Source: Paradevosia shaoguanensis (GTDB lineage: Bacteria > Pseudomonadota > Alphaproteobacteria > Rhizobiales > Devosiaceae). Taken from it: a stretch of DNA of 64,000 bases. The notes under the pieces were generated by a model. The model saw only the letters and a program-made list of their open reading frames with translations, was not told the origin of the DNA and made no database searches. This document shows, one piece after another, positions 16,696-26,815 of this stretch (position 1 is its first letter; every line of letters starts with the position of its first letter). The DNA is taken from contig NZ_CP068983.1 of assembly GCF_016801025.1 (NCBI RefSeq), forward strand, positions 1,798,001 through 1,862,000, in the 5' to 3' direction. A program made the position numbers and the translations under genes.

Positions 16696-17850
16696 CTACG
16701 CCGCCAGGTCTGCCACGACAGCGTCGAGCACCGGCCAACCCTTGTCGGTCACGCGGATATAGCCATTGGGCAAGGTTTCGACGAAACCATAGCCCTTGAG
16801 GGTGTTGATCTGACGCTCGGAGATACGGCGGCCGCAAAGGGCGGCGTAGCGGTCCGGGTCGATGCCTTCGCGCAAGCGCAGGCCCATGACGAGGAATTCG
16901 TCGCCCTGTTCTTCCCAGGTGAGAACGTCGTCGGTCACGAGGCCCTGGCCGCGGGACGAGACCAGCTTCTGCCATTCGAACGGCATGCGCTCGGCTGCGG
17001 TAGCATGGCGCTCGTTGTTGACCACGAGGCGGCCATGGGCCCCGGGGCCGATGCCTGCATATTCGCCATAGCGCCAATAGGTCAGGTTGTGCTTGCTTTC
17101 CTGGCCAGGGCGGGCGTGGTTGGAGATTTCGTAGGCGGGCATGCCGGCGGAGCGAGCGAGCTCCTGCGTCATCTCGTAGAAATCGGCCGAAAGATCCTCG
17201 CTCGGCATCTTCAGCTTACCGGCGCGATGAAGATCGAAGTAGCGCGTTCCCTGCTCGATGGTTAGCTGGTAGAGCGAGATATGACCCTGGGCGAGCCAAA
17301 GCGCTTCCTTGAGTTCGTCCTCCCAGTCTTCGAGCGTCTGGCCGGGACGGGCATAGATGAGATCGAAGCTCGAACGCGGGAAGATCGACTGAGCAAGGCG
17401 GACTGCGGCGATGGCCTCATCGACCGTATGCAGACGACCGAGCTCGGCCAACGGCTTTTCACGCAGGGACTGGACGCCAAGGGAGACGCGGTTGACGCCG
17501 GCAGCCTTGTAGCCGCGGAAGCGGTCGGCCTCGACGCTGGTCGGGTTGGCCTCGAGCGTGACCTCGACATTGTCGTCCACGGCCCAGTGACTGGCGATGG
17601 CGTCGAGGATGCCGGCTACGGTCTTGGGGTTCATCAGCGAGGGCGTGCCGCCACCAAAGAAGATGGACTGCACCTTGCGGCCCGGAATGCGGGCCGCTGT
17701 CGCCGCTATCTCACGCTGATAGGCCTTGAGATACTCGGTCTCGTCGAACGGGCCGCGATGCACGTGGGAATTGAAGTCGCAATAGGGGCACTTGGCCGCG
17801 CAGAACGGCCAATGGATGTAGACGCCGAAAAGGTTGTTGAACCTATCCAC
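16696..17850 (-). CDS. hemW: HemW-type radical SAM heme chaperone
   Basis: 384 residues starting at GTG 17850, eight bases inside the rdgB 3' end. Radical-SAM cluster CAAKCPYC with cysteines 17, 21 and 24, the [10 protein letters not shown] motif, and a C-terminal HemN-like domain. The residues just before the cluster, YIHWPFC, and the absence of a long N-terminal arm distinguish HemW from the coproporphyrinogen dehydrogenase HemN. HemW proteins bind heme and deliver it to respiratory enzymes. The rph-rdgB-hemW order is conserved in alphaproteobacteria. Confidence 0.93.
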   Translation of the reverse strand: MDRFNNLFGVYIHWPFCAAKCPYCDFNSHVHRGPFDETEYLKAYQREIAATAARIPGRKVQSIFFGGGTPSLMNPKTVAGILDAIASHWAVDDNVEVTLEANPTSVEADRFRGYKAAGVNRVSLGVQSLREKPLAELGRLHTVDEAIAAVRLAQSIFPRSSFDLIYARPGQTLEDWEDELKEALWLAQGHISLYQLTIEQGTRYFDLHRAGKLKMPSEDLSADFYEMTQELARSAGMPAYEISNHARPGQESKHNLTYWRYGEYAGIGPGAHGRLVVNNERHATAAERMPFEWQKLVSSRGQGLVTDDVLTWEEQGDEFLVMGLRLREGIDPDRYAALCGRRISERQINTLKGYGFVETLPNGYIRVTDKGWPVLDAVVADLAA

Positions 17851-18508
17851 GCTCAATGGCGGTCTCCACGAGCTTGGCGAACGCCTTGGCGCGGTGCGAG
17901 AGTCCGGCCTTGCCGTGCGACCAGGAATGCTTATCTTCGCTCGGCATCTCGCCGAACGTGATGTCGTAGCCATCCGGCATGAAGACCGGATCGAAGCCGA
18001 AACCCTTATCGCCGCGCGGCGGCCAGACGAGAGTGCCCTCCACGGTACCAACGTAGAGATCGTCACTCCCATCGGGAGAGGCAAGGCAGAGGGTGGCATT
18101 GAATGAGCCGCGACGCTTGGCGGGCGTCGAAGCGCCGGCCGCCTGGAGCGCATCTTCCACGCGCCGCATACCGACCATGAAATCACGCCCGCCATCGGGA
18201 CGGACGCCAGCCCAATTGGCGGTATAGACACCCGGCTTGCCACCGATGGCGTCGACACAAAGGCCGGAATCGTCGGAGAGCGCCACAAGGCCAGAAGCCT
18301 GCGAGGCGGCATGAGCCTTGATGCGGGCGTTCTCGGCAAAGGTCGTGCCGGTCTCATCGGGTTCAGGCAGGCCGAGTTCGCCGGCGGAAACCAGGTCGAG
18401 ATCGACGCCCAGGCTTTCGAAGAGCTGGCGGAACTCCACGAGCTTGCCGGCATTGTGGGTCGCCACAACCAGCCGATCTCCGGACTTGAGCGTAATATTC
18501 GGTGCCAT
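17843..18508 (-). CDS. rdgB: XTP/dITP pyrophosphatase
   Basis: 221 residues from ATG 18508, one base of overlap with the rph stop (TGATG). Hydrolyses non-canonical purine nucleoside triphosphates to monophosphates, protecting DNA and RNA. Family motifs: [13 protein letters not shown] at the N terminus, [15 protein letters not shown], and the [12 protein letters not shown] substrate loop. Middle gene of the rph-rdgB-hemW operon. Confidence 0.96.
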   Translation of the reverse strand: MAPNITLKSGDRLVVATHNAGKLVEFRQLFESLGVDLDLVSAGELGLPEPDETGTTFAENARIKAHAASQASGLVALSDDSGLCVDAIGGKPGVYTANWAGVRPDGGRDFMVGMRRVEDALQAAGASTPAKRRGSFNATLCLASPDGSDDLYVGTVEGTLVWPPRGDKGFGFDPVFMPDGYDITFGEMPSEDKHSWSHGKAGLSHRAKAFAKLVETAIERG

Positions 18509-19224
18509 CAGCCCCCCAGCGCCGTCTTCTGCAGCACGGTCAGTTCCGAAATACCCTTTTCGGCCAGGCCCATGAGGGTATCGAGTTCTTCGCGGCTGAA
18601 CGGGTTCTGTTCGGCCGTGCCCTGGATTTCAACGAATTTTCCCGAGCCGGTGAGGACGAAATTGGCGTCGGTCTCGGCTTCCACGTCCTCGAGATAGTCG
18701 AGATCAAGGACCGGCGTGCCGCGATAGATACCGCAGGAAACCGCGGCCACAGTATCGCGTAGCGGATTGGCCTTGGTCAGCTTACGCTCGTTCATCCAGG
18801 AAATGGCGTCGGCGAGGGCGATATAGGCGCCGGTGATCGAGGCGGTGCGGGTGCCACCGTCGGCCTCAAGCACGTCGCAGTCGATGGTGATCTGGTTTTC
18901 GCCCAGCGCGGCCATGTCGACCACGGCGCGTAGCGAGCGACCGATGAGGCGCTGGATTTCCTGGGTACGGCCCGACTGCTTGCCCGCGGTGGCTTCGCGG
19001 CGGGTACGAGTGCCGGTGGCGCGGGGCAGCATGCCGTATTCGGCGGTGACCCAGCCCAGGCCTTGACCGCGGCGCCAGGAGGGAAGCGAGGTTTCAACCG
19101 AAGCGGTGACCAGCACGCGTGTCGAGCCAAAAGCCACGAGGCAAGAGCCTTCAGCCTTGGGAGCAATGTTGCGCTCGAGGGTCACGGCACGCATCTGGGA
19201 GGGCTCGCGTCCGGAAGGGCGCAT
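18508..19224 (-). CDS. rph: Ribonuclease PH
   Basis: 238 residues, exactly the usual length, from ATG 19224 with AGGTGA seven bases upstream; an upstream in-frame ATG at 19287 is not favoured. Phosphorolytic 3'-5' exoribonuclease that trims tRNA 3' ends. The sequence begins [19 protein letters not shown] and contains the [35 protein letters not shown] and [18 protein letters not shown] blocks. Divergent from hrcA, with a CtrA-like box between them. Confidence 0.97.
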   Translation of the reverse strand: MRPSGREPSQMRAVTLERNIAPKAEGSCLVAFGSTRVLVTASVETSLPSWRRGQGLGWVTAEYGMLPRATGTRTRREATAGKQSGRTQEIQRLIGRSLRAVVDMAALGENQITIDCDVLEADGGTRTASITGAYIALADAISWMNERKLTKANPLRDTVAAVSCGIYRGTPVLDLDYLEDVEAETDANFVLTGSGKFVEIQGTAEQNPFSREELDTLMGLAEKGISELTVLQKTALGG

Positions 19225-19250
19225 GGGCAAATCACCTGGAAACTGGATCG

Positions 19251-19266
19251 TTAACCGCCTCTTAAC
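19251..19266. promoter_or_regulatory. CtrA-like box between rph and hrcA
   Basis: TTAA (19251-19254), seven bases, TTAAC (19262-19266): an exact match to the alphaproteobacterial CtrA consensus TTAA-N7-TTAAC. It lies 27 bases upstream of rph and about 90 bases upstream of hrcA. Binding is inference. Confidence 0.4.
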
Positions 19267-19356
19267 CCTCATGGGCGGCGACCACAAGGTTGAGCGGCTT
19301 GGCGGACCACCGCTTTGCCCTTAAATGAGGAGAGATCGTTAACAGGGAAGGCCCAC

Positions 19357-20454
19357 TTGTCCCCGCGCATGCCAAAAGTTTCGGAAGACTTCCTCTCCGC
19401 GCTCAATTCGCGCAGCCAGGACATTTTCAGGAAACTGGTCGAACGATATCTCGAAACCGGAGAACCGGTCGGCTCGCGCAACCTCTCGCGCATGCTGGAC
19501 CTGTCGCTCTCGCCAGCTTCCGTACGCAATGTGATGGCGGACCTGGAGGAGCTGGGCCTGATCGCGGCACCACATACGTCGGCCGGCCGCGCGCCTACGC
19601 AGCAGGGACTACGCTTTTTCGTCGATGCGATGCTCGAAGTGGGCGCAGTCGACGAGCGCGAGCGCAAGGAAATCTCCAAGCATATCGAAGGCAGCGCCCA
19701 AGCTGGCGGCGTCGAAGATCTGCTTACCGAAGCCAGTCAGCTGCTTTCGGGGCTCAGCCATGGAGCCGGCGTGGTGATCGCCACCAAGGCCGACCTCGTC
19801 CTCAAGCATGTCGAATTCGTGCGACTCGATCCCTTCCGGGCCATGGCGGTACTTGTCGGGCAGGATGGGCAGGTGGAAAACCGCATCGTTCAGCTGCCGC
19901 CGGGCCTCACGACCTCGGCGCTGACGCAAGCGAGCAACTATCTCGCCAATCTCGTCGTCGGTCGCACGCTGCGCGAAGCCAGGGCGGCGCTCAAGCAGCA
20001 ACGCGCCGAGCAGCTTTCCGAACTCGATGAATTGACCCGCAAGCTGGTCGAAGAGGGCCTGGCGACGCTTTCGACCACTTCGGATTCATCGCTGCCGACC
20101 GTGATCGTACGCGGACGGGCAAACCTGCTCAACGCGACAATGGAATCGGACGACCTCAACCGGATGCGACAGCTTTTCGATGAGCTAGAAAGCAAGGACG
20201 GCCTGATCGAGCTCCTGGGGGATGCCGAGGTCGCACAGGGCGTGCGCATCTTTATCGGCTCGGAGAACAAGTTGTTTTCGCTCTCCGGCTCTTCGGTGAT
20301 CCTCTCGCCCTACAAGGACGCCAACGACAAGGTCGTGGGAGTGCTCGGCGTTATCGGGCCGACGCGATTGAACTATGCACGTATCGTCCCCGTTGTTGAT
20401 TATACGGCCAATGTCATCTCGGCCATGATGGCGCGAAAGGCGCGCCAGGGTTGA
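19357..20454 (+). CDS. hrcA: Heat-inducible transcription repressor HrcA
   Basis: 365 residues from TTG 19357, favoured because AGGGAAGG (19344-19351) sits five bases upstream; ATG 19369 is the alternative. N-terminal winged helix ([34 protein letters not shown]), then the GAF-like HrcA domain with [10 protein letters not shown] and the C-terminal [23 protein letters not shown]. HrcA represses groESL and sometimes dnaK through CIRCE elements; I found no CIRCE inverted repeat near hrcA, grpE or dnaK here, so its targets lie elsewhere. Paired with grpE. Confidence 0.96.
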   Translation: MSPRMPKVSEDFLSALNSRSQDIFRKLVERYLETGEPVGSRNLSRMLDLSLSPASVRNVMADLEELGLIAAPHTSAGRAPTQQGLRFFVDAMLEVGAVDERERKEISKHIEGSAQAGGVEDLLTEASQLLSGLSHGAGVVIATKADLVLKHVEFVRLDPFRAMAVLVGQDGQVENRIVQLPPGLTTSALTQASNYLANLVVGRTLREARAALKQQRAEQLSELDELTRKLVEEGLATLSTTSDSSLPTVIVRGRANLLNATMESDDLNRMRQLFDELESKDGLIELLGDAEVAQGVRIFIGSENKLFSLSGSSVILSPYKDANDKVVGVLGVIGPTRLNYARIVPVVDYTANVISAMMARKARQG

Positions 20455-20515
20455 AAAAATCCCGCTCTTGGCCGATATGCGGGGCAACAGACCAAACCCA
20501 GATGCGGAAATCGTA

Positions 20516-21124
20516 ATGACCAGTGACGAAACCACGGCGCACGGCGCGCCGGACGAAACGGCCAAGACCGAGAGCGCTGGGGCCACGACTCCCGAAGTCG
20601 ATGTCTCCGAGGCGCTGCAGGCAGAGGTTGCCGATCTCAAGGACAAACTGCTGCGCACCGTCGCGGATATGGAAAACCTGCGCAAGCGCACGGAGCGTGA
20701 GATCGCCGATACGCGCACCTACGCCATTGCCGGCTTTGCCCGCGACATGCTGACGGCTACCGACTCGCTCAGCCGCGCACTCTCCAGCCTGCCTGCAGAA
20801 GCCCGGCAGTCGAGCGATTCGACCCTCATTTCGCTCATCGAAGGCATCGAGATGACCGAACGAGAGATGCAGCGGCTCCTGGCCAAGCACGGCGTCAAGC
20901 CGATCGAGGCTGAAGGCCAGAAGTTCGATCCCCACCGCCACCAGGCAATGTTCGAAGTGCCCGATCCGTCGCGCCCGGAGGGCACGGTGGTGCAGGTGGT
21001 GCAGGCGGGCTTCGCCATTGGCGACCGCGTGCTGCGCCCGGCAATGGTGGGCGTCTCCAAGGGCGGCCCCAAGATCGTCAATATCGGGGAAGCGCCCGAA
21101 GGCGGCGTCGACAAGAGCGCCTGA
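20516..21124 (+). CDS. grpE: Nucleotide exchange factor GrpE
   Basis: 202 residues from ATG 20516; an ATG at 20477 in the same frame would add 13 residues and is less like family N termini. An acidic disordered N-terminal tail of about 40 residues, a long coiled coil ([34 protein letters not shown]), and the C-terminal beta wing ([25 protein letters not shown]). It releases ADP from DnaK. It lies 61 bases after hrcA, with a terminator at 21133-21155. Confidence 0.95.
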   Translation: MTSDETTAHGAPDETAKTESAGATTPEVDVSEALQAEVADLKDKLLRTVADMENLRKRTEREIADTRTYAIAGFARDMLTATDSLSRALSSLPAEARQSSDSTLISLIEGIEMTEREMQRLLAKHGVKPIEAEGQKFDPHRHQAMFEVPDPSRPEGTVVQVVQAGFAIGDRVLRPAMVGVSKGGPKIVNIGEAPEGGVDKSA

Positions 21125-21132
21125 AAGAAAAG

Positions 21133-21155
21133 AGGCCGCGCGAACAGCGCGGCCT
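21133..21155 (+). terminator. Terminator between grpE and pncA
   Basis: AGGCCGCGC (21133-21141), loop GAACA, GCGCGGCCT (21147-21155), then TTCATTT; on the other strand the stem is followed by TCTTTTCTTT. It can therefore serve both the grpE transcript and the convergent pncA transcript. Confidence 0.8.
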
Positions 21156-21160
21156 TTCAT

Positions 21161-21811
21161 TTATCCGACCAGAAGCTCGGCCTGACTGATCCTGTGGACT
21201 CCGGCCTTGTCCATGTCGCCACGGGCGCTCGCCAGCGAGCCGTTGGTGTCGATGGCACGTGTCAGGTCTTCGACCACGATCGTCTCAAAGCCGTTGGCTG
21301 CCGCGTCCTGCGCTGTCCAGTTGACGCAGAAATCGGTGGCGAGGCCGGTGATGAAGAGACGCTTCAAACCACGCTCTCGCAAATAGCCGGCAAGACCAGT
21401 CAAAGTGCTGCGATTGGCCTCCCGGAAACCGGAGTAGGAATCGACGCTGTCGTTATAGCCCTTGCGCAGGACGAGTTGCGCCTTGGCGAGCAGCGCGGAG
21501 GAGACAATCTCGGCTCCGCGGGTACCCATGACACAATGGTCAGGCCAGAGCACCTGCGGGCCGTAATCCAGGGTAATCAGCTCGAAGGGCTGGCGTCCGG
21601 GATGCGAGCTCGCAAAGGAAATATGGTGCGGCGTGTGCCAATCCTGCGTCAGCAGCACGTTGGCGAAGCGGTCGGCAAGCGCCTCGATGGGCGCGACGAT
21701 GCTGTCGCCATCAGCCACGGCCAAGCGACCACCCGGCAGGAAATCGACCTGCAGGTCCACCACGATCAGGGCGTCATCCGCTCCAATATCCAATTCCATT
21801 GCGAGCCCCAT
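21161..21811 (-). CDS. pncA: Nicotinamidase
   Basis: 216 residues from ATG 21811; a second ATG at 21799 with GGGG upstream is an equally possible start. An isochorismatase-fold enzyme converting nicotinamide to nicotinate for NAD salvage. The catalytic triad can be seen as D in VVDLQVDF, K in LRKGYND and C in ATDFCVNWTA; the metal-binding DWHTPHH is also present. It follows a secreted-protein gene by nine bases and may share its transcript. Confidence 0.94.
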   Translation of the reverse strand: MGLAMELDIGADDALIVVDLQVDFLPGGRLAVADGDSIVAPIEALADRFANVLLTQDWHTPHHISFASSHPGRQPFELITLDYGPQVLWPDHCVMGTRGAEIVSSALLAKAQLVLRKGYNDSVDSYSGFREANRSTLTGLAGYLRERGLKRLFITGLATDFCVNWTAQDAAANGFETIVVEDLTRAIDTNGSLASARGDMDKAGVHRISQAELLVG

Positions 21812-21820
21812 ACCAGCTGG

Positions 21821-22249
21821 TTACTGAACGAGCGTCATGCACTCGTCGTAGGTGAACTTGGCATTTTCGCCGGTGCCGGCAAGCTCGAGCTTGATCTGCT
21901 CGACATAGACCGACTTAGCCGCTTCGAGCTTTTCGGGAGCGAGGTCCTTGAGGAGGGTCGAACCCTGCTCGATGAGCTTGCCGCCATTTTCGAGCATGGC
22001 CTTGGCGCCATCCTCATCGCCAGCTTCCTTGGCGAAGCCGGAGGCGAAGTTGAGCGCATGGCCGCACCACAGAAGCTTGTCCGCTTCCGGGGTCACCCCC
22101 TCGGGGACAGGCGTGGCAGGCACGGTGGGAGCGGCCGCAGCCGGGGCTTCCGCTGCCGGAGCCGCCGGGGTCTCCGTCGCTGCCTGAGCGAAAGCCGGAG
22201 CGGCCGTCGCGAGGAGGGCAGCGATGGTGAGGCCGGTGAGAATACGCAT
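21821..22249 (-). CDS. Secreted small protein of unknown function
   Basis: 142 residues. Signal peptide MRILTGLTIAALLATAAPAF followed by AQA, then an Ala/Pro-rich linker of about 30 residues and a compact acidic alpha-helical domain. That domain begins KLLWCGHALNF and ends DECMTLVQ, so it has two Cys that could form a disulfide. I do not recognise the family. The composition suggests a periplasmic helical protein. It is placed just upstream of pncA on the same strand. Confidence 0.8.
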   Translation of the reverse strand: MRILTGLTIAALLATAAPAFAQAATETPAAPAAEAPAAAAPTVPATPVPEGVTPEADKLLWCGHALNFASGFAKEAGDEDGAKAMLENGGKLIEQGSTLLKDLAPEKLEAAKSVYVEQIKLELAGTGENAKFTYDECMTLVQ

Positions 22250-22309
22250 AAATCAGTCCTTTGCTTTGGGTAGCGGGGGCGCTCCCTTGTCGGGGAACAA
22301 GCCCGGTCT

Positions 22310-24112
22310 TTATGTCATTTCGATGGGCTGGGCGGTACCAAGCCATTGAGCCGGCATGAGGCCGCGCACGGAATTGCCCAGGAAAATTGCGTCCGCAGTC
22401 CCGAGGTCTTCAGGCGTCAACACGGCCTCGCGCGCCTTGCCCTGGGCCAGCAATTCTGCCCTTAAGGTCCCGGGCAATAGGCCACAATCGAGCGCAGGTG
22501 TCAGCAGCACGCCCTGACGTTCGAGGAAGAGCGAGGTGATCGAGCCTTCAGTCAATTCGCCGCGCTCGTTGAGGAAAACGACTTCGTCGACACCGAGCTT
22601 TTCCGCTGCCACCTTACGGGGATCATCAAGGAAGGCCCGGGCGGTCGTCTTGTGGAAGAGCAAAGGATTGGCCGAATTGACACGCTCTTCCGCCAGGACG
22701 AAGCGAAATGACCTGGGAGTAGGCACTGGCGGGGGCAGCGCTGTTGCGCTGATTGAAAGGGTGCCATCGGCATCCAGCAATAGGCGCACTCGCATGTCGC
22801 TTTCGTAGCCGGATGCGGCTTCTTCGAGCGCCGTCAGAGCAGCATTGTCAGAAAGTGAAATGCCGAAATAGGAGGCGGATTCGGCAAGGCGCGCCAGATG
22901 GCGCTCAAGGAGTGCAAAGCCCGAGCCGGGCTGCCAAAGGATGGTCTCGATGAGCGCAGGTGGTTCTGCCTGCGCCAGAAATTTGAGTTTTAGCAGAGCC
23001 TCCTCGTATTCAGCCTCGGCCTGGCTATCGGCGACAACGCCGCCCCCCGCGCCGATCTCGCCGCTCCCCTTGCCGTCGAGCACGAGTGTACGGATGGCCA
23101 CCGAAAGGCAGAAATCGCCATCAGGCGCGACATAGCCGATGGCGCCAGTATAGACGCCACGTGGGCCCGTTTCGTTGGCTGCGATGATTTCCATGGCGGA
23201 GATCTTGGGTGCGCCGGTAATCGATCCGCATGGGAACAGTGCAGCCAGGACTTCGGAAAAGCCGAGCTCTTCGCGCAATTGCGCGGTGATACCGGAGGTG
23301 AGCTGGTGGAGGCTTCGGTAGGTTTCGACCGTGAAGAGATCGGTGACGGTGACGCTTCCCATTTCGGCAACCCGCGCCAGATCGTTGCGCAGGAGATCGA
23401 CGATCATGAGGTTTTCAGCACGGTTCTTGATGTCGGTGGCCAGGGCGCGGCGCTGGGCCTCGTCCTCGGCCAAAGTACGACCGCGAGCCATGGTGCCCTT
23501 CATGGGACGAGCGGAAAGCTGGCCCTTCCGGTTCTGGATGAAGAGTTCGGGCGAGACCGAAAGCACCTGATGGTCGCCACAATCGATGAGGGCGCCGAAG
23601 GCCACAGGCTGGCGCTGCCGCAATTGGCCATAAAGATTTGTGGCATCGCCTTCGTAGCTGAAACGCGCCTTGAAGGTGAGGTTGATCTGGTAAGTGTCGC
23701 CGGCCGCGATGTGCTCCTTGACCCTGTCGAAGGCAGGTCGGTAGTCGGCAAAGCTGCGCTGGGGCACAATATCCTCAACCCGCGCTATACCACCCACGCC
23801 AGCCTCGGACAGCCATATGCGAGAGTCGACTTCCGCGGGGCCATCGTAAAGACCCAGCCAAAGAAGTGGTGAGGACGAACGGGTTGGTAAAAGGTGGTGG
23901 AGACGCTCCTCGAAGAGATAGCCCAGTTCATAGGCGAAATAGCCTGCGGACCAAAGGCCTTCGCGCCGGGCGGTCTCCAGCCGAGTAAGCGCGGCCTGGG
24001 CTTCGGCCGCAGTATAGGCGACCAATACCTCGCGCGGAGCCGAAAACAGCAGGCTGGAGGCGGCCCCTTGGGGCCGCGCGTCATCGAAGAGGATCGTGCC
24101 GGGCGTCAACAT
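22310..24112 (-). CDS. pabB: Aminodeoxychorismate synthase component I fused to aminodeoxychorismate lyase-like domain
   Basis: 600 residues from ATG 24112, which has a weak ribosome site; the frame is open for 45 more codons upstream. N-terminal two thirds: chorismate-using PabB with PMKGTMARG (the PIKGT-type lysine motif), MIVDLLRNDLARV, FPCGSITGAPK and an EIGAGGGVVADS core. C-terminal third: class-IV aminotransferase-like PabC (RVNSANPLLFHKTTARAF, DEVVFLNERGELTEGSITSL). The fusion would make 4-amino-4-deoxychorismate and cleave it to 4-aminobenzoate for folate; the glutaminase partner PabA is not in the window. Confidence 0.92.
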   Translation of the reverse strand: MLTPGTILFDDARPQGAASSLLFSAPREVLVAYTAAEAQAALTRLETARREGLWSAGYFAYELGYLFEERLHHLLPTRSSSPLLWLGLYDGPAEVDSRIWLSEAGVGGIARVEDIVPQRSFADYRPAFDRVKEHIAAGDTYQINLTFKARFSYEGDATNLYGQLRQRQPVAFGALIDCGDHQVLSVSPELFIQNRKGQLSARPMKGTMARGRTLAEDEAQRRALATDIKNRAENLMIVDLLRNDLARVAEMGSVTVTDLFTVETYRSLHQLTSGITAQLREELGFSEVLAALFPCGSITGAPKISAMEIIAANETGPRGVYTGAIGYVAPDGDFCLSVAIRTLVLDGKGSGEIGAGGGVVADSQAEAEYEEALLKLKFLAQAEPPALIETILWQPGSGFALLERHLARLAESASYFGISLSDNAALTALEEAASGYESDMRVRLLLDADGTLSISATALPPPVPTPRSFRFVLAEERVNSANPLLFHKTTARAFLDDPRKVAAEKLGVDEVVFLNERGELTEGSITSLFLERQGVLLTPALDCGLLPGTLRAELLAQGKAREAVLTPEDLGTADAIFLGNSVRGLMPAQWLGTAQPIEMT

Positions 24113-24292
24113 GTCGGAGGGCACCAAATCGGGCCACGCTGATTTGCGCAATGACAAAAAAGCATGAGGCTTTTGGCAGGCGAGCGATAATCCTGGGGCC
24201 AGGCGCGCCAGGTGCTGGCGCAATCGGTGGAAACCGGTCAGAAGCACGCTGCCGGCGCGGCTTTTCGCACCGGCTTTTGGGGATTATCCAAG

Positions 24293-24628
24293 ATGTCAAA
24301 GAACATCATCATGGGTGGCCTTGCCGCTCTGGCGCTGCTTGCCATGCCCGCCACCGCCCAGGCGGAGGACCTGACCTTCACGCTCACCAACGCATCCTCG
24401 TTCAACATCGCCAATTTCTATACGTCCCCGGCCAATGTCGATGACTGGCAGGAAGACGTGCTGGGTGAAGACGTCATGACAGCGGGCACCCAGGCCGATG
24501 TCACTATCGCCGACGGCTCGGACCAGTGCGTCTATGACATGAAGTTCGTGTTCGAGGACGGCAGCGAATTCGTGCGTGAGGAGATCGACCTGTGCTCGCT
24601 GGGTGAGTACACACTCTCGGATAACTAG
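24293..24628 (+). CDS. Secreted small beta-type protein of unknown function
   Basis: 111 residues from ATG 24293 (GGGGA upstream). Signal peptide ending ATAQA before EDLTF. The mature part alternates hydrophobic and polar residues and carries the pattern NxSxxNIANFYxSPxxVDDWQ, [19 protein letters not shown] and DLCSLGEY. I recall this spacing, with two Cys near the end, from a recurring family of small exported proteins of unknown function in proteobacteria and cyanobacteria. Followed by an 11-base-pair hairpin and then dnaK. Divergent from the pab gene. Confidence 0.8.
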   Translation: MSKNIIMGGLAALALLAMPATAQAEDLTFTLTNASSFNIANFYTSPANVDDWQEDVLGEDVMTAGTQADVTIADGSDQCVYDMKFVFEDGSEFVREEIDLCSLGEYTLSDN

Positions 24629-24637
24629 TCGCCGCGT

Positions 24638-24666
24638 GCGGCGCCGCTGGAACCAAGCGGCGCCGC
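24638..24666 (+). terminator. Hairpin behind the secreted-protein gene
   Basis: GCGGCGCCGCT (24638-24648) pairs perfectly with AGCGGCGCCGC (24656-24666) around GGAACCA. Only a weak T-rich stretch follows, so it may be a terminator or an RNA-stabilising end. Confidence 0.6.
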
Positions 24667-24689
24667 CTGGTATTTCCTCCTCGCGAATG

Positions 24690-24718
24690 CTTGAAGGCGT
24701 TTGGCCTTGCCCCTATAT
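24690..24718 (+). promoter_or_regulatory. Heat-shock (RpoH) promoter of dnaK
   Basis: CTTGAA (24690-24695), a 17-base spacer, then CTATAT (24713-24718). This fits the alphaproteobacterial sigma-32 pattern CTTG...N17...CTATAT/CCATAT known from rhizobia. It starts 148 bases upstream of the dnaK ATG, leaving an untranslated leader of roughly 110 bases. Confidence 0.6.
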
Positions 24719-24837
24719 CAGCGCCAGGCCCGCAAAACGGGCACTTTGCAATCTATAGGGACCCGGCCCGACTAGCGGTCAAGGAGCTGCCTTTGACGGG
24801 GTTCCAGATCGGGTCTGCTGAAAGAGAGGCTAAGCAA

Positions 24838-26745
24838 ATGGCAAAAGTAATCGGTATCGACTTGGGGACCACCAATAGCTGCGTAGCAGTGATGGATGGC
24901 AAGAATCCCAAAGTGATCGAAAACGCCGAGGGTGCGCGGACGACGCCCTCCATGGTCGCATTTACCAGCGATGGCGAACGTCTTGTGGGCCAGCCGGCCA
25001 AGCGCCAGGCTGTCACCAACCCGGAAGGCACGCTCTTCGCGGTCAAGCGCCTGATCGGCCGTCGCTACGACGATCCGATGGTGGAAAAGGACAAGCACCT
25101 GGTCCCCTACAAGATCGTCAAAGGCGACAATGGCGACGCTTGGGTGGAAGTCCACGGCACCAAGTACTCGCCCAGCCAGGTCTCGGCCATGATCCTTCAG
25201 AAGATGAAGGAAACCGCCGAAAGCTATCTCGGCGAGAGCGTGACGCAGGCCGTCATCACCGTTCCGGCCTATTTCAACGATTCGCAGCGCCAGGCCACCA
25301 AGGACGCCGGCAAGATCGCCGGCCTTGAAGTCCTGCGCATCATCAACGAACCCACGGCGGCCGCGCTCGCCTATGGGCTCGACAAGAAGAACACCGGCAC
25401 CATCGCGGTCTATGACCTTGGCGGCGGCACCTTCGATATTTCCGTGCTGGAAATCGGCGACGGCGTCTTCGAAGTGAAGTCGACGAACGGCGACACGTTC
25501 CTTGGCGGCGAAGACTTCGACATGCGCCTCGTCGACTACCTGGCCGACGAGTTCAAGAAGGAGCAGGGCATCGACCTGCGCTCGGACAAGCTCGCTCTGC
25601 AGCGCCTCAAGGAAGCTGCGGAAAAGGCCAAGATCGAGCTGTCGAGCGCCACGCAGACCGAAATCAACCTGCCGTTCATCACGGCCGACGCTTCCGGTCC
25701 CAAGCACCTGACCCTCAAGCTCACCCGCGCCAAGCTCGAAGCCATTGTCGATGACCTCATCGCCAAGACCATCGAGCCGTGCAAGCAGGCCCTCAAGGAT
25801 GCCGGCGTCACCGCTGCGCAGATCGACGAGGTTGTGCTCGTGGGCGGCATGACGCGCATGCCCAAGGTCATCGAGACGGTCAAGAACTTCTTCGGCAAGG
25901 AACCCCACAAGGGCGTCAACCCGGATGAAGTGGTTGCCATGGGCGCCGCCATCCAGGCCGGCGTGCTGCAGGGCGACGTCAAGGACGTGCTGCTGCTCGA
26001 TGTGACCCCGTTGTCGTTGGGCATCGAGACGCTTGGTGGTGTCTTCACCCGACTCATCGACCGCAATACCACGATCCCGACCAAGAAGAGCCAGACCTTC
26101 TCGACCGCCGAGGACAACCAGGGCGCGGTTACCATCCGCGTCTTCCAGGGCGAGCGCGAAATGGCGGCCAACAACAAGCTGCTCGGCAATTTCGACCTGA
26201 CCGGCATCCCGCCCGCACCGCGCGGCGTGCCGCAGATCGAGGTGACCTTCGACATCGACGCCAACGGCATCGTACAGGTCTCGGCCAAGGACAAGGGCAC
26301 CGGCAAGGAGCAGCAGATCCGCATCCAGGCCTCGGGTGGTCTTTCGGACGCCGATATCGAGCGCATGGTCAAGGAAGCCGAGCAGAACGCCGACGCTGAC
26401 AAGAAGAAGCGCGAAGCCGTCGAAGCCAAGAACCAGGGCGAGAGCCTGATCCATTCGACCGAAAAGTCGCTCAAGGATTATGGTGACAAGGTTTCGGCCG
26501 AGGATAAGGGCGCCATCGAAGCGGCGATTACGAGCCTCAAGGGTGTGCTTGAGGGCGACGATGCTGAAGTGATCAAGGAAAAGACCGCGGCTTTGGCCGA
26601 GGTTTCCATGAAGCTGGGCGAAGCCATGTACAAGGCCAGCCAGGCTGAGGCCGAAGCCTCTGCTTCGGGCGAAGGCCAGAAGGACGACGACGTGGTCGAT
26701 GCCGACTTCACCGAAGTCAAGGACGACGACCAGAAGTCGGCCTAA
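24838..26745 (+). CDS. dnaK: Chaperone DnaK (Hsp70)
   Basis: 635 residues from ATG 24838 (AGAGAGG upstream); the frame is open earlier but [15 protein letters not shown] is the family's N terminus. Nucleotide-binding domain with [16 protein letters not shown] and [12 protein letters not shown], linker [15 protein letters not shown], substrate-binding domain, and an acidic C terminus ending in [10 protein letters not shown]. It folds and refolds proteins with DnaJ and GrpE. A heat-shock promoter precedes it and a strong terminator follows, so it is transcribed alone; dnaJ is separated from it by an unrelated gene. Confidence 0.98.
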   Translation: MAKVIGIDLGTTNSCVAVMDGKNPKVIENAEGARTTPSMVAFTSDGERLVGQPAKRQAVTNPEGTLFAVKRLIGRRYDDPMVEKDKHLVPYKIVKGDNGDAWVEVHGTKYSPSQVSAMILQKMKETAESYLGESVTQAVITVPAYFNDSQRQATKDAGKIAGLEVLRIINEPTAAALAYGLDKKNTGTIAVYDLGGGTFDISVLEIGDGVFEVKSTNGDTFLGGEDFDMRLVDYLADEFKKEQGIDLRSDKLALQRLKEAAEKAKIELSSATQTEINLPFITADASGPKHLTLKLTRAKLEAIVDDLIAKTIEPCKQALKDAGVTAAQIDEVVLVGGMTRMPKVIETVKNFFGKEPHKGVNPDEVVAMGAAIQAGVLQGDVKDVLLLDVTPLSLGIETLGGVFTRLIDRNTTIPTKKSQTFSTAEDNQGAVTIRVFQGEREMAANNKLLGNFDLTGIPPAPRGVPQIEVTFDIDANGIVQVSAKDKGTGKEQQIRIQASGGLSDADIERMVKEAEQNADADKKKREAVEAKNQGESLIHSTEKSLKDYGDKVSAEDKGAIEAAITSLKGVLEGDDAEVIKEKTAALAEVSMKLGEAMYKASQAEAEASASGEGQKDDDVVDADFTEVKDDDQKSA

Positions 26746-26764
26746 GGTCCGAACACCTGATGTG

Positions 26765-26801
26765 AAGGGGCCGGCGCGCAAGCGTCGGCCCCTTTTCTTT
26801 T
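26765..26801 (+). terminator. Intrinsic terminator of dnaK
   Basis: AAGGGGCCG (26765-26773) and CGGCCCCTT (26786-26794) form a perfect stem, followed by TTCTTTT to 26801. A parS-like site begins 15 bases later. Confidence 0.88.
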
Positions 26802-26815
26802 GGGCGCGCGATCAA

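Noticed and set aside
19225-19370. CIRCE element sought upstream of hrcA-grpE and dnaK
   Set aside because: No TTAGCACTC-N9-GAGTGCTAA inverted repeat is present in either region.
24772-26781. A 669-codon open frame opposite dnaK
   Set aside because: The antisense frame of dnaK is a well-known artefact of its codon usage; no independent evidence.
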